Of a stretch of 17,652 nt of DNA, positions 1 through 7,661 are shown one piece after another. Numbering within the stretch: the stretch's first letter is position 1; every line of letters begins with the position of its first letter. The position numbers and the translations under genes were made by a program. Source of the DNA: Syntrophaceae bacterium UBA5764 (GTDB taxonomy: Bacteria; Desulfobacterota; Syntrophia; Syntrophales; Smithellaceae); the NCBI GenBank assembly GCA_002418825.1, contig DIEW01000082.1, positions 1 to 17,652 on the forward strand, in the 5' to 3' direction. The notes beneath the pieces were generated by a model. The model worked only from the letters and a program-made list of their open reading frames with translations, searched no databases and was not told the origin of the DNA.

Positions 1-2687
1 GGTACATATTGCGGGGTAAGGTCAGCAGGGCTAATAGTCATATTACATCCTAAACTAGCATAAGGTGTAATAATTCTTTCTTGCTCAAATATTTTCATGT
101 CTCGCCCGCGATGGCACGAATACCAGTACTTTGGATTTGTTTTAAATTTTATTCTCAAGTCTCTTAATTCTTTGTAGTATTTTTTAAGATAACTATACCC
201 AAGAGGAAATAAATTTTGTAATTCGTTTTCTTCGTAAATTATTGTTTTATTGTTTACCAATCTATAGGGATAGATATTGTAATATACAAAATTTGGTTCT
301 TGATATCTTTTAATATCATCACCTTTTAGCATTGGCTTAAGTAGTCCCCGTTCAATTTTTACATTTCTATTTTCGATAATTGAAAAAACCTCAATAATTT
401 TATCTTCTATTTTTCCTTTTCTTTCCAAGAAATATACATCATCATATCCAGTGACCACACCTTGAAATATTTGGCTGAATACGTCTTCGATTTTTGGAAA
501 GCTCTTGAATTTATCAAAAATATTTTTAGTGCTAGATGAAGTTAATGTCCATGCAGCGCTTGTGAAATTTTCTAGATTATAAACAGCAAAATCATTTTCA
601 GTAATCTTTAACAATTGATTCGGTAAATCTGTTTTATAGTCTTTCAAAAATTCATAATAATAAAACTTTCTATTTTTTTCTTTTGATAGAAATATTAAAC
701 CTGTATAGGTTGAAGCATGTTCAAAAATTAGATTATGTCCAAAACTCACCACTTTTTTTATTGCAGAATTTTCTATTAGAAACTGTCTAATCCCTGAGCC
801 AAAATCTGAATTTAAGAATTTATGCGGACAAATATAACCCAATAAAGCGTTATTTTTTAATAGCTTAAAGCCTTTTTCAATAAATAACAAATAGATATCA
901 AATCGCTTTACAGCACTTTTGTAGTTTTTAATGTAATAGCCAACCTGATTATCATAGTTTTTTTGCAATCCTTGGATTCTAATATACGGCGGATTGCCGA
1001 TTACGGTGTCGAAGCCGCCGGCTTTGAATATTTCCGGAAATTCTTTTTCCCAATCGAAGGCGTTGACGCGCTGCATTTCTTCCGTATCCAGAAAGCTGGT
1101 CTGTTTGCCTGCGTAGTAATCCGGCCCGATGAGCGAATTGCCGCATTTGATGTTGTTGCCCAAATCGGGCAGGGCGCGCTCGTGAAATAATTTAAAAGAT
1201 GACTTGATGGTCTGGTCGCTTTCTCCTTCCAGCACTTTGAGCAAGAGCGATAGCTTGGTTACTTCCACCGCCTGCGGGTCGATATCCACGCCGTAAATGT
1301 TGTTGAGCAGGATGCGTTTTCGCTCCGCCGTGGTCAAGCGCCATTCATTGCGGATTCGCTGATAAAGTTTGGGATTTTTGCCTTTGGCGTGTTTTTCCGC
1401 ACCGTCTTCAATATAAATGTCCCGGTGCCAGTCCAGAAGATATTGATAAGCGCCGATAAGGAAAGAGCCGGAGCCGCAGGCCGGATCAAGAATGCGCAGT
1501 TTTTCCGCCGTTTTGGGGGTTTTTCCTTCCAGTAGTTTGCCCACGGTGTTTTTTACAATATAATCAACAATATAAGTCGGGGTGTAATAAACGCCGCCCG
1601 CTTTGCGCACTTCCGGTTTTTCTTCCACTTTGGCGCGATGCCCCGGCGTAAGATGAATAACCTTACCCAAAAACTGTTCATAGACCTGCCCGAGAATATC
1701 GGCGGGCAAAACGCTAAATTCATAGGGGCTTTCGGGATAATAGAGGCTTTTGAAAATGTCTTTTAAGATTTTATCGTCGATAGAAAGTGAAAGCGTCAAA
1801 TCATCGGGCGGCTCAAAGCGGTCTTTTTCCTGTTTGAAATGAAATAGGCCGGAGTTGTATTTGTCATCGGCATTGTAATAAATTTCCGTCAATCTCTTAT
1901 ACACATTCGCGCCGTTTTGCAGCGCCATAAGCTGGCCGTAGGGCTCGATGCCCCGGTCTTCGCAGATGCGCAAAAAGATGATGCGGTCAATCGTTTTGCC
2001 TACGGAATAATTAAGTTCTCTTTGGCTGAGCTTAGGATTACGTAGAGCAATGTTTTGCGCCAGTGCCTGCCGCCAGGAATCGATTTCGGCCAGAAATGCC
2101 GCGTCCACTCCCGCCGTGCCTTTTTTGGCTTTTGCAGATTCGGCGTATTTATCGAAAGAGCCTTTCATCACCGCTTCTTTGGAGAAAACAGAAGCGATTT
2201 CTTCCCAGCGGGTAAGGTATTCTTTGTAATTCATGTAAATGATACGCGCGGTTGATGCTTTATCGCTTTTATCCGGTTTGACACGGCAGTCATAAACGGC
2301 GAATTCCTCAAAATCGGTAAGAATGGAAAGGGGCAGTTTTGCCGACCACGCGTAGCGCCGGAGCTGATAAGCGGGGCCGATATCTTCGGCGATATTTACG
2401 GAAGGTTTTTTTGCCTCGACAAAAAATTTGCGCGTGCCGCCGATGCGGAAGCTGTAATCCGGGGCTTTGTTGGCGGAGCCGATTTTTATCGCGTCTTCGT
2501 GAATGACATCTTTGTAAGCTTCGGCGTAGCCGGATGTATTCTCGATATCCCAGCCCAACGCCTTAAAGAAAGGGTCGATAAATTCCCGGCGTATTTGTGT
2601 CTCATTGTATTTGCCGGACTGATAGGCTTCAAGATTTTGCTCAAAGCGGGCTACAAGAGCAAAGATTTCCTGCGGAGCTTTCATCAT
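1..2687 (-). CDS. Type IIG-like restriction-modification fusion protein (Eco57I/TaqI-type N6-adenine methylase), 3' end beyond the window
   Basis: About 895 codons are visible, open without a break from ATG at 2687 (a second ATG follows at 2684) to base 1. The N-terminus carries a PD-(D/E)XK nuclease signature: PD at residues 76-77 and E91-A-K93. The SAM-binding motif DPACGSGSF lies at 401-409, followed by a GVDIDPQAVEV segment. The N6-adenine methylase motif NPPY is at 565-568. Around residue 740 the pattern GVVTGYDDVYF, then LLKPMLKGDDIKRY, matches the TaqI-like C-terminal specificity domain. One chain therefore combines cutting, methylation and target recognition, as in type IIG enzymes; this is inference from motifs. 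Composition changes abruptly near base 960: sampled lines have about 23-30% GC below it and 43-53% above. A strong promoter sits just upstream. No separate endonuclease or specificity gene is visible. Confidence 0.9.
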   Translation of the reverse strand, partial: MMKAPQEIFALVARFEQNLEAYQSGKYNETQIRREFIDPFFKALGWDIENTSGYAEAYKDVIHEDAIKIGSANKAPDYSFRIGGTRKFFVEAKKPSVNIAEDIGPAYQLRRYAWSAKLPLSILTDFEEFAVYDCRVKPDKSDKASTARIIYMNYKEYLTRWEEIASVFSKEAVMKGSFDKYAESAKAKKGTAGVDAAFLAEIDSWRQALAQNIALRNPKLSQRELNYSVGKTIDRIIFLRICEDRGIEPYGQLMALQNGANVYKRLTEIYYNADDKYNSGLFHFKQEKDRFEPPDDLTLSLSIDDKILKDIFKSLYYPESPYEFSVLPADILGQVYEQFLGKVIHLTPGHRAKVEEKPEVRKAGGVYYTPTYIVDYIVKNTVGKLLEGKTPKTAEKLRILDPACGSGSFLIGAYQYLLDWHRDIYIEDGAEKHAKGKNPKLYQRIRNEWRLTTAERKRILLNNIYGVDIDPQAVEVTKLSLLLKVLEGESDQTIKSSFKLFHERALPDLGNNIKCGNSLIGPDYYAGKQTSFLDTEEMQRVNAFDWEKEFPEIFKAGGFDTVIGNPPYIRIQGLQKNYDNQVGYYIKNYKSAVKRFDIYLLFIEKGFKLLKNNALLGYICPHKFLNSDFGSGIRQFLIENSAIKKVVSFGHNLIFEHASTYTGLIFLSKEKNRKFYYYEFLKDYKTDLPNQLLKITENDFAVYNLENFTSAAWTLTSSSTKNIFDKFKSFPKIEDVFSQIFQGVVTGYDDVYFLERKGKIEDKIIEVFSIIENRNVKIERGLLKPMLKGDDIKRYQEPNFVYYNIYPYRLVNNKTIIYEENELQNLFPLGYSYLKKYYKELRDLRIKFKTNPKYWYSCHRGRDMKIFEQERIITPYASLGCNMTISPADLTPQYV

Positions 2688-2721
2688 TTTTTATCCGGGT
2701 CGATTTTTATATTGTATAAAA

Positions 2722-2750
2722 AGTATAGGGAATGCGCTTTTGTATGTCAA
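2722..2750 (-). promoter_or_regulatory. Sigma-70-type promoter of the restriction-modification gene
   Basis: On the minus strand TTGACA (2750-2745) is followed after exactly 17 bases by TATACT (2727-2722). This is a perfect -35 box and a 5/6 -10 box at ideal spacing. Transcription would start near 2715, leaving a leader of roughly 28 bases before ATG 2687. The ribosome site in that leader is weak. The promoter starts a few bases after the stop codon of the upstream membrane-protein gene, so the RM gene probably has its own transcript. Confidence 0.7.
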
Positions 2751-2755
2751 CGAAA

Positions 2756-3058
2756 TTATAAGGATACATCAATTTGTGGGACATTAAACCCCTCATCGCA
2801 AAAAACGTTTTGCCAGAGCAGGCACAGGCACAAAGCCGACCACAAAGAAAAGCCTATGATGCCGGGGATAAAAACATAATGTGTATCGGCAACGAGATAA
2901 TAAAAAATCAAATGAGCGCAGAGAAAAACCATAATGCCGCCCGCGAGATAAAGCAGTGCGCCGAGAATCCAGATACCTTTAAGACGGGTAATGCCGTACA
3001 CAGCGGCACATCCTGCTACCGCGCCAATAAGGAAGGGTATGAATATGTCTAGTATCAT
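2756..3058 (-). CDS. Small membrane protein of unknown function (100 aa, three predicted spans)
   Basis: I do not recognise this protein. From ATG 3058 it is 100 residues with three hydrophobic stretches at about residues 4-23, 28-52 and 60-82, then a short polar tail containing cysteines, so it is probably an inner-membrane protein. The frame stays open upstream to an ATG at 3178. ATG 3058 is preferred because GGAGAG precedes it by about 10 bases and the hydrophobic protein begins directly there, while the 40 upstream residues look non-membrane and unstructured. It ends only a few bases before the RM promoter. Whether it belongs functionally with the RM gene cannot be told from sequence. Confidence 0.6.
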   Translation of the reverse strand: MILDIFIPFLIGAVAGCAAVYGITRLKGIWILGALLYLAGGIMVFLCAHLIFYYLVADTHYVFIPGIIGFSLWSALCLCLLWQNVFCDEGFNVPQIDVSL

Positions 3059-3341
3059 GACTGTTACTCTCCAGTTTGCCGCGAGTGAGATGGTTTCGGG
3101 CATTGCCGCCCGCGACCGCAACTCGATTATGAGTTTAGGTTTTGCCTCGAAAGAAATCAAGAAAGATTTTGACGACAATTACACGATATGTGGCCACGGG
3201 ATCCAAAATAAACGAAATGTGCAACGTTGAGGATGAGGTTTTTGGCGTGCGGGAAAACCTTTTGATTTACCGGCGGATGTTTGAACTATCTAAAAAAGAT
3301 GGCGTAACCACAATATTGCGTCTGGGATTGCCGGGGGTGGT
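3059..3341. other. Intergenic stretch without a convincing gene
   Basis: No homologous protein could be recognised on either strand. A plus-strand frame is open from 3142 to 3348, and its part after an internal ATG near 3218 reads somewhat like coding sequence, but it has no clear ribosome site and no recognised motif. The upstream extension of the minus-strand membrane protein also lies here. It may be decayed accessory DNA between the RM gene and the prophage remnant. Confidence 0.4.
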
Positions 3342-3683
3342 TCAATGAGATGCTTTATAGCGGGTATTAAGAGGGTTATTGCTTTCCGGCTCCAGGGTGA
3401 CGTTTGCCCGCGCCGTGCAGCGTCCGGCAGCAAGATCACGCAGAAAATACTGGGCGGCAAGCGAATCAGCCGCGATGGTGATGGTTTTTTTGCCCAGATC
3501 GTAAATTATTGTCCGCCTGGTGAACGATACCACCCTGCGGGCATCAAGCGTCATTTCCTGCGTGCCGCCCGGCAAGCTTTGATAACTCTGCGCCTTGCGG
3601 TAGCAGGAATTTTCTGCGGCATAAGCCGCCGAAGAAAAGGACGCAAACAACAGCAGGAAGAGTATGGCAATCGTTATTTTCAT
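3342..3683 (-). CDS. Secreted or periplasmic small protein of unknown function
   Basis: The 113-residue product begins with a classical Sec signal peptide: a Lys at position 2, a hydrophobic core (residues 4-20), and an AYA-A cleavage site after about residue 22. The mature part of about 90 residues has two cysteines (27 and 89) that could form a disulfide. It contains an alternating polar/hydrophobic region (VSFTRRTIIYDLGKKTITIA) suggestive of beta strands. No family is recognised. The start at 3683 is the first ATG in frame, but no clear ribosome site precedes it. The start faces the gp45-like fragment beginning at 3698, only 14 bases away. The signal peptide and mature-domain composition make this the real strand rather than the overlapping plus-strand frame 3345-3701. 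Confidence 0.65.
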   Translation of the reverse strand: MKITIAILFLLLFASFSSAAYAAENSCYRKAQSYQSLPGGTQEMTLDARRVVSFTRRTIIYDLGKKTITIAADSLAAQYFLRDLAAGRCTARANVTLEPESNNPLNTRYKASH

Positions 3684-3697
3684 GAGGATATTTTAAC

Positions 3698-3895
3698 ATG
3701 ATCCGCGGCATTGTCAAATCTGTTTGGGAAGGCATGATCAAGCGGTTTTCGGCTTCGAGCCGCCCGGGCGAAACCATTGCCAACAGAGAATATTTTCAGC
3801 ATTACGGCTTTACTTCGCGGCCCCTTCCGGGTGCAGAAATAATCATTATCCGCGGGGGGAATCACTTTGTGTCGATCGCCTCCGACGACCGGTAG
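3698..3895 (+). pseudogene. Fragment of a Mu-like phage baseplate protein (gp45 family), prophage remnant
   Basis: The 65 codons match the N-terminal part of Mu gp45 as I recall the family. They read YFQHYGFTSRPLPGAE at residues 32-47, GGN at 53-55 and end in DDR at 63-65; family members carry GFTS-P-PGAE, a GGN turn and DDRRYR at the corresponding places. Gp45 is a tail-spike/baseplate component in Mu-type virions and is normally considerably longer. Here a TAG stops the frame exactly after DDR, and the following sequence in all three frames no longer resembles the family. A GAGGA ribosome site precedes ATG 3698 by about 9 bases. No other phage gene is recognisable nearby, so this is most simply a relic. 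A short domesticated protein cannot be excluded. Confidence 0.6.
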
Positions 3896-4167
3896 CGAAA
3901 TTTCCGGTTCGTCGACGCGCATCGGCGTTGTAACAATCGCAGCCAGCGACAAGCTGGTTGATTCCGGCGCGGGACGCGGATGCCGATGCACGCTATTGAA
4001 ACACGTCCTTGACTTTTTTCCAAGTTCAGCGCAAATAAGAAGAAAATAAAAAATTGACGTTATAAGGCGCTTTTATCATCTCTGGAATGAGCATGTGTTA
4101 TGCTGTCTGAAGAGAAGAGATAGGTGTGTAAGCGTAACGTAAAGCTCATCGGGTTTGGTATTTTGAT
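3896..4167. other. Intergenic stretch between the phage relic and the sigma-54 activator gene
   Basis: Short open frames exist on both strands (plus 3867-4049, minus 4060-4287) but none has a recognised motif. Probable decayed phage-side sequence gives way to the leader of the next gene after about 4020. A TTGACG hexamer at 4054-4059 and a small hairpin AGCAT-GTGTT-ATGCT (4090-4104) are present. I could not pair the hexamer with a convincing -10 box. Confidence 0.35.
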
Positions 4168-6228
4168 ATGGGTAAAAAAACTGAAACACGGGTTTTGATT
4201 GTTGACGACAACAGCGATAATCTCTATCTGCTGAGAAACATATTGGAGAATCAGGACTGGGAAGTATCTGAGGCCCAAAACGGCCAAGTCGCCCTGGAAA
4301 TGGCCCTGGCTCAGCCGCCCGATATGATTGTTTCGGACATACTGATGCCGGTCATGGATGGCTTTACGTTTTGCCGGAAGTGCAAGGCGGAAGAAAAGCT
4401 TAAAAATATACCGTTTGCCTTTTACACCGCCACTTACACGGAGCCAAAAGACGAAAAGTTCGCCTTGGATATCGGCGCCGACCGGTTCATTCTCAAACCG
4501 CAGGAGCCGGACATATTAATTGATATCCTCACAAAATTATTAGAGGAAAAGCGCTCGGCAAAACCGGCGGCAACGCAACCTATGGGCGATGAAGAAGAAT
4601 TTTTAAGGCGGTATAATGAAATTCTCTTCAGCAAGCTAGAAAAAAAATCGCTGGCTGTGGAAAAAGCGAAAGAGGAATGGTTTCCCGAACTGGAACAATT
4701 GATTTCAGCGCTTTCCACTGACTTGTCCGGTGCCCCTGTTTCAGAAATTGACGGAAAAATCGCGCAGGCGTTGAAGCAAATCCGGGAATGTTTGAATATA
4801 GACCGCGTAACCTTGTGGAAGCTGGCGGAAGAAGGGACGGAAATCCAGTGCCTTCATCAGCATGTCGCTCCTGAGTTCAAGAACGCGCCCCATGATGTTA
4901 CCAATAAAAATTTTCCCGTGCTTTTTAACCAGGTGATAAGCGGTGATTATGTTTGTTTCAGCGGTCTTGAAGACTTCCCCGAAGAGGTGAAGATAGACAA
5001 GGAATTTTTTTACAGCGCGGGAGGAAAATCGACGTTAATCATTCCCTACCGGATTGCGGGCAAAATAATTACCGGCATGACGTTTGCCTCGATAAAGCGG
5101 GAGAAAAAATTTCCCGCGCCCCTTGTTTCCAGATTGAAACTTGCAGGTGAAATTATTTCCAGCGCCCTTTACCGCAGGCAGGCGGAAGAAATGTATAGTG
5201 AAACCGTGAAAAAGCTGAGGAAACTGGGCGATTTCACCGCCGGCAAGCTGTTTATCAGGCAGGATACACAGGACGAAACTTCTTATCAGGACATTATCGG
5301 AAAGAGCGCGGCGATGCAGACGGTTTTTTCCCGCGTGGAGCAGGTGGCGTCAACGGATGCGACCGTGCTGATTCTGGGTGAAACGGGAACAGGGAAGGAT
5401 GTGATTGCCCGCGCCATTCATGAAATAAGCCTTCGCCGGAAAAAGAAAATGGTTACCGTCAACTGCGCCGCTCTGCCGCAAAATCTGATGGAAAGCGAAT
5501 TATTCGGCCGGGAGAAGGGGGCATTTACCGGAGCGGATACACGGCAGATAGGACGGTTTGAAATCGCTGACGATTCCACCATCTGCCTTGATGAAATCGG
5601 CGAACTTTCCATGGAAACGCAGGCCAAGCTTCTGCGCGTGATTCAGTACAACGAATTCGAACGCCTGGGCTCCAGCCAGACTCTCAGGGTCAATGTGCGG
5701 ATTATCGCCACAACCAACCGGGACCTTGAGCAGGAAGTTCGTCAGGGCCGGTTTCGGCAGGATCTTTACTATCGTCTCAATGTTTTCCCCATCACTGTTC
5801 CTCCGCTTAGGCAGAGAAGGGACGATATCCCTTTGCTGGCACAGGCCTTCGTGGAACAATATTCCAGAAAATTGGGAAAACAGATTACTTCGGTGCCGGA
5901 AGCAATAATGAAAAAACTGCAGGAACATCCTTGGCCCGGAAACGTCCGGGAGCTGGAAAGCGTTATTGAACGGGCCGTTATTCTATGCCCCGGTCCTGTT
6001 TTGCAACTGGCGGAAAATCTGGAATCATTTTCTTTGCCGCCGTCTTCCGCTACAAAAACACTCGAGGATATGGAAAAGGAACAAATCCTCAAGACCCTTG
6101 CGGAAACCAACTGGCGTATCGAAGGCAAAAACGGTTCCGCCGAAATCCTTGGGCTTCACCCGAGCACTTTGCGGGCGAGGATGAATAAGTTCGGCATAAA
6201 GCGGCCGACACCGAAAAAATCCGTTTGA
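4168..6228 (+). CDS. Sigma-54-dependent transcriptional activator with receiver and GAF-like domains (REC-GAF-AAA+-HTH)
   Basis: The 686-residue bacterial enhancer-binding protein starts with a receiver domain (about 1-125): acidic D13-D14, phospho-acceptor D57 in SDILMP, T87 and K110 in LKP. A helical linker follows, then a GAF-like sensor region (about 180-335). The AAA+ domain has Walker A GETGTGKD at 404-411, the sigma-54 contact loop GAFTGA at 451-456 and Walker B with DE at 475-476. A Fis-type helix-turn-helix occupies about 640-682 (AEILGLHPSTLRARM). All catalytic residues are present, so it should hydrolyse ATP to open sigma-54 RNA polymerase complexes when phosphorylated or ligand-bound. 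No histidine kinase is adjacent. A sigma-54 promoter 150 bases downstream is a likely target. The ribosome site before ATG 4168 is weak. Confidence 0.93.
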   Translation: MGKKTETRVLIVDDNSDNLYLLRNILENQDWEVSEAQNGQVALEMALAQPPDMIVSDILMPVMDGFTFCRKCKAEEKLKNIPFAFYTATYTEPKDEKFALDIGADRFILKPQEPDILIDILTKLLEEKRSAKPAATQPMGDEEEFLRRYNEILFSKLEKKSLAVEKAKEEWFPELEQLISALSTDLSGAPVSEIDGKIAQALKQIRECLNIDRVTLWKLAEEGTEIQCLHQHVAPEFKNAPHDVTNKNFPVLFNQVISGDYVCFSGLEDFPEEVKIDKEFFYSAGGKSTLIIPYRIAGKIITGMTFASIKREKKFPAPLVSRLKLAGEIISSALYRRQAEEMYSETVKKLRKLGDFTAGKLFIRQDTQDETSYQDIIGKSAAMQTVFSRVEQVASTDATVLILGETGTGKDVIARAIHEISLRRKKKMVTVNCAALPQNLMESELFGREKGAFTGADTRQIGRFEIADDSTICLDEIGELSMETQAKLLRVIQYNEFERLGSSQTLRVNVRIIATTNRDLEQEVRQGRFRQDLYYRLNVFPITVPPLRQRRDDIPLLAQAFVEQYSRKLGKQITSVPEAIMKKLQEHPWPGNVRELESVIERAVILCPGPVLQLAENLESFSLPPSSATKTLEDMEKEQILKTLAETNWRIEGKNGSAEILGLHPSTLRARMNKFGIKRPTPKKSV

Positions 6229-6252
6229 ATCTCTGTCTTCTTTCGGCCTTAC

Positions 6253-6311
6253 CCCTCAAGATATTGAGGCTACGCTATAAATATTGAGGGCAGGACCGCC
6301 GCCCATTTTTT
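6253..6311 (+). promoter_or_regulatory. Competing hairpins downstream of the activator gene, possible weak terminator
   Basis: CCTCAA (6254-6259) can pair with TTGAGG at 6264-6269 around a GATA loop. The same arm extended to CCCTCAA (6253-6259) can pair with TTGAGGG at 6284-6290, since ATATTGAGG is repeated 20 bases apart. GGGC (6288-6291) can instead pair with GCCC (6301-6304), followed by six T. The last hairpin is short, so termination would be weak. These pairings exclude one another. Function is inferred only. Confidence 0.3.
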
Positions 6312-6380
6312 CACTTTTTTCCCCGCCAACCTAATCCTTTGTTATTAAAGGGTAATTAACAGCTAAATTTTTTTTCTTTT

Positions 6381-6396
6381 TGGCAAGCTATTTGCT
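6381..6396 (+). promoter_or_regulatory. Sigma-54 (-24/-12) promoter
   Basis: TGGCAAGCTATTTGCT matches the consensus TGGCAC-N5-TTGCW with one change, and the invariant GG and GC doublets have the correct spacing. Predicted start of transcription is about 6407, roughly 60 bases before ATG 6469. It lies just after the gene for a sigma-54 activator and before a small membrane-protein gene. No obvious activator-binding palindrome was identified upstream. Confidence 0.7.
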
Positions 6397-6468
6397 CTTA
6401 ACTATTTACAAAATCATCAAGGCTGCCTTTAGGAGTGAATGCAGGAGAATAAAACAGGGGAAAAAGTT

Positions 6469-6714
6469 ATGAGTGACAATAAAGTGATAAACGTGAAAGC
6501 TTTTTTAAAAGCATTGATACCGATGTTTATTCTGATCGGTTCTTTGTTCGGCGGTTTTGCGTTGAATATGGCGATTTTATCATCTCCTCAAAACATTGAA
6601 ATCAAGCGCCCGGATATATTTTCCGGGACACGCACGCAGATGAAGAGTGAACAGGCGCCCTCCGAAGGGCTTAAAATAAATAGTGACACGGAAGCCGCCG
6701 TGATTGTTGTTTAA
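6469..6714 (+). CDS. Small single-span membrane protein, probably sigma-54-controlled
   Basis: The 81-residue product is not a family I recognise. It has a short basic N-terminus, one hydrophobic segment at about residues 11-33 (FLKALIPMFILIGSLFGGFALNMAIL) and a polar C-terminal part of about 45 residues, probably periplasmic. I chose ATG 6469 because AGGGG precedes it by 8 bases. An in-frame ATG at 6439 would add ten residues, but its AGGAG is only 3 bases away. The gene is the first behind the sigma-54 promoter at 6381-6396. This suggests it belongs to the regulon of the activator encoded upstream, perhaps as an envelope stress or signalling accessory (inference). Confidence 0.6.
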   Translation: MSDNKVINVKAFLKALIPMFILIGSLFGGFALNMAILSSPQNIEIKRPDIFSGTRTQMKSEQAPSEGLKINSDTEAAVIVV

Positions 6715-6888
6715 GGCGGCCGGTAAGAACCCGGCGATGATTTGCTTTGGGTAGAAAACAGAACACATGGAACAAAAAGGAGAATAAAAAAGGTTTCGGC
6801 AGGAATTTACGGAACAGCGGTTAAAAGATCGGCGGATGTCTGTTCTGCGCAAATTCCCTCCCCTTAGAAGATAATTGAAGAATAGCGT

Positions 6889-7590
6889 ATGTTACAAACA
6901 ATCAACAGAAGTAAATCAAAAAAATGCAGGCAGACATCCGCGACAATTAAAAAAGCAGAGGAACGCTACAGGCGTTTGATGGAAGCCGTTCAGGACGGCA
7001 TTTTAATTCTCAATGCGCGTACGGGAAAAATAAGCGATGTCAATTCGTCCTTAACCGCTATGCTGGGCCATTCCCGCGCGGAAATTATCGGGAAAAAGAT
7101 TTGGGAGCAGGAAACGCTTAAAGAAATCGCGGAAAGCCGGGAAGCTTTCAAGAAATTGCAGCTCGGAAGCATCCGTTGCGAGGATTTGCCGCTTCAGACC
7201 AAAGACAAACGCAGTATCAGCGTAGAGTTCATCAGCAATATTTATTCAGTCAATGGAGTAAAGATAATCCAATGCAATATTCGCGATCTCACCGAGCGTA
7301 AGAAGGTTGAACAGGAAAAGGAGAAGCTGATTGCCGAACTTATAGCCGCCCTGACGAAGAGCAAGACGTTAAGGGGAGTGCTGACAATTTGTTCTTACTG
7401 CAAGAGTATTTACGACGGCAAAGGGAGCTGGAAGAAGGTTGAACAGTATATACGCGAGAATTCCGAGGCGAATTTCTCTCAGGAAATTTGTCCGAGGTGC
7501 ATGAAAATATTTCATCCCAACGAGAAGCGCGAAAAAGGAGATGAAAAACCCAAGGGGCGAGATAACAGACGCTTTATCACTTTTAATTAA
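6889..7590 (+). CDS. PAS-domain sensory protein with C-terminal Cys4 motif
   Basis: The 233-residue protein carries one PAS domain at about residues 25-138 (RYRRLMEAVQDGILILN, ending in the PAC-type signature NIRDLTERKK). A coiled-coil stretch to about 160 follows, then a cysteine tail: C168-SY-C171-K, then W181, Y187 and C201-PR-C204. From memory this C-terminal unit (CxxCK, W, YI, CPxC) recurs at the ends of PAS, GAF and receiver proteins in Deltaproteobacteria. Its four cysteines suggest metal binding. There is no kinase, cyclase or DNA-binding domain, so output is presumably by protein contact. The protein is probably soluble. A stop codon lies immediately upstream in frame, fixing ATG 6889 as the earliest start. 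The ribosome site is weak. Confidence 0.8.
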   Translation: MLQTINRSKSKKCRQTSATIKKAEERYRRLMEAVQDGILILNARTGKISDVNSSLTAMLGHSRAEIIGKKIWEQETLKEIAESREAFKKLQLGSIRCEDLPLQTKDKRSISVEFISNIYSVNGVKIIQCNIRDLTERKKVEQEKEKLIAELIAALTKSKTLRGVLTICSYCKSIYDGKGSWKKVEQYIRENSEANFSQEICPRCMKIFHPNEKREKGDEKPKGRDNRRFITFN

Positions 7591-7661
7591 GCCGCCCGCT
7601 TGGCCGTGTTTGATGTAACCAGCCCGAGAAACAAAATGTTTAGTAACAGAAGAAGGTTTTT

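Noticed and set aside
3142..3348. Plus-strand 68-codon frame
   Set aside because: The second half looks mildly gene-like but there is no ribosome site, no recognised motif and no conserved neighbour. Kept only as unexplained intergenic sequence.
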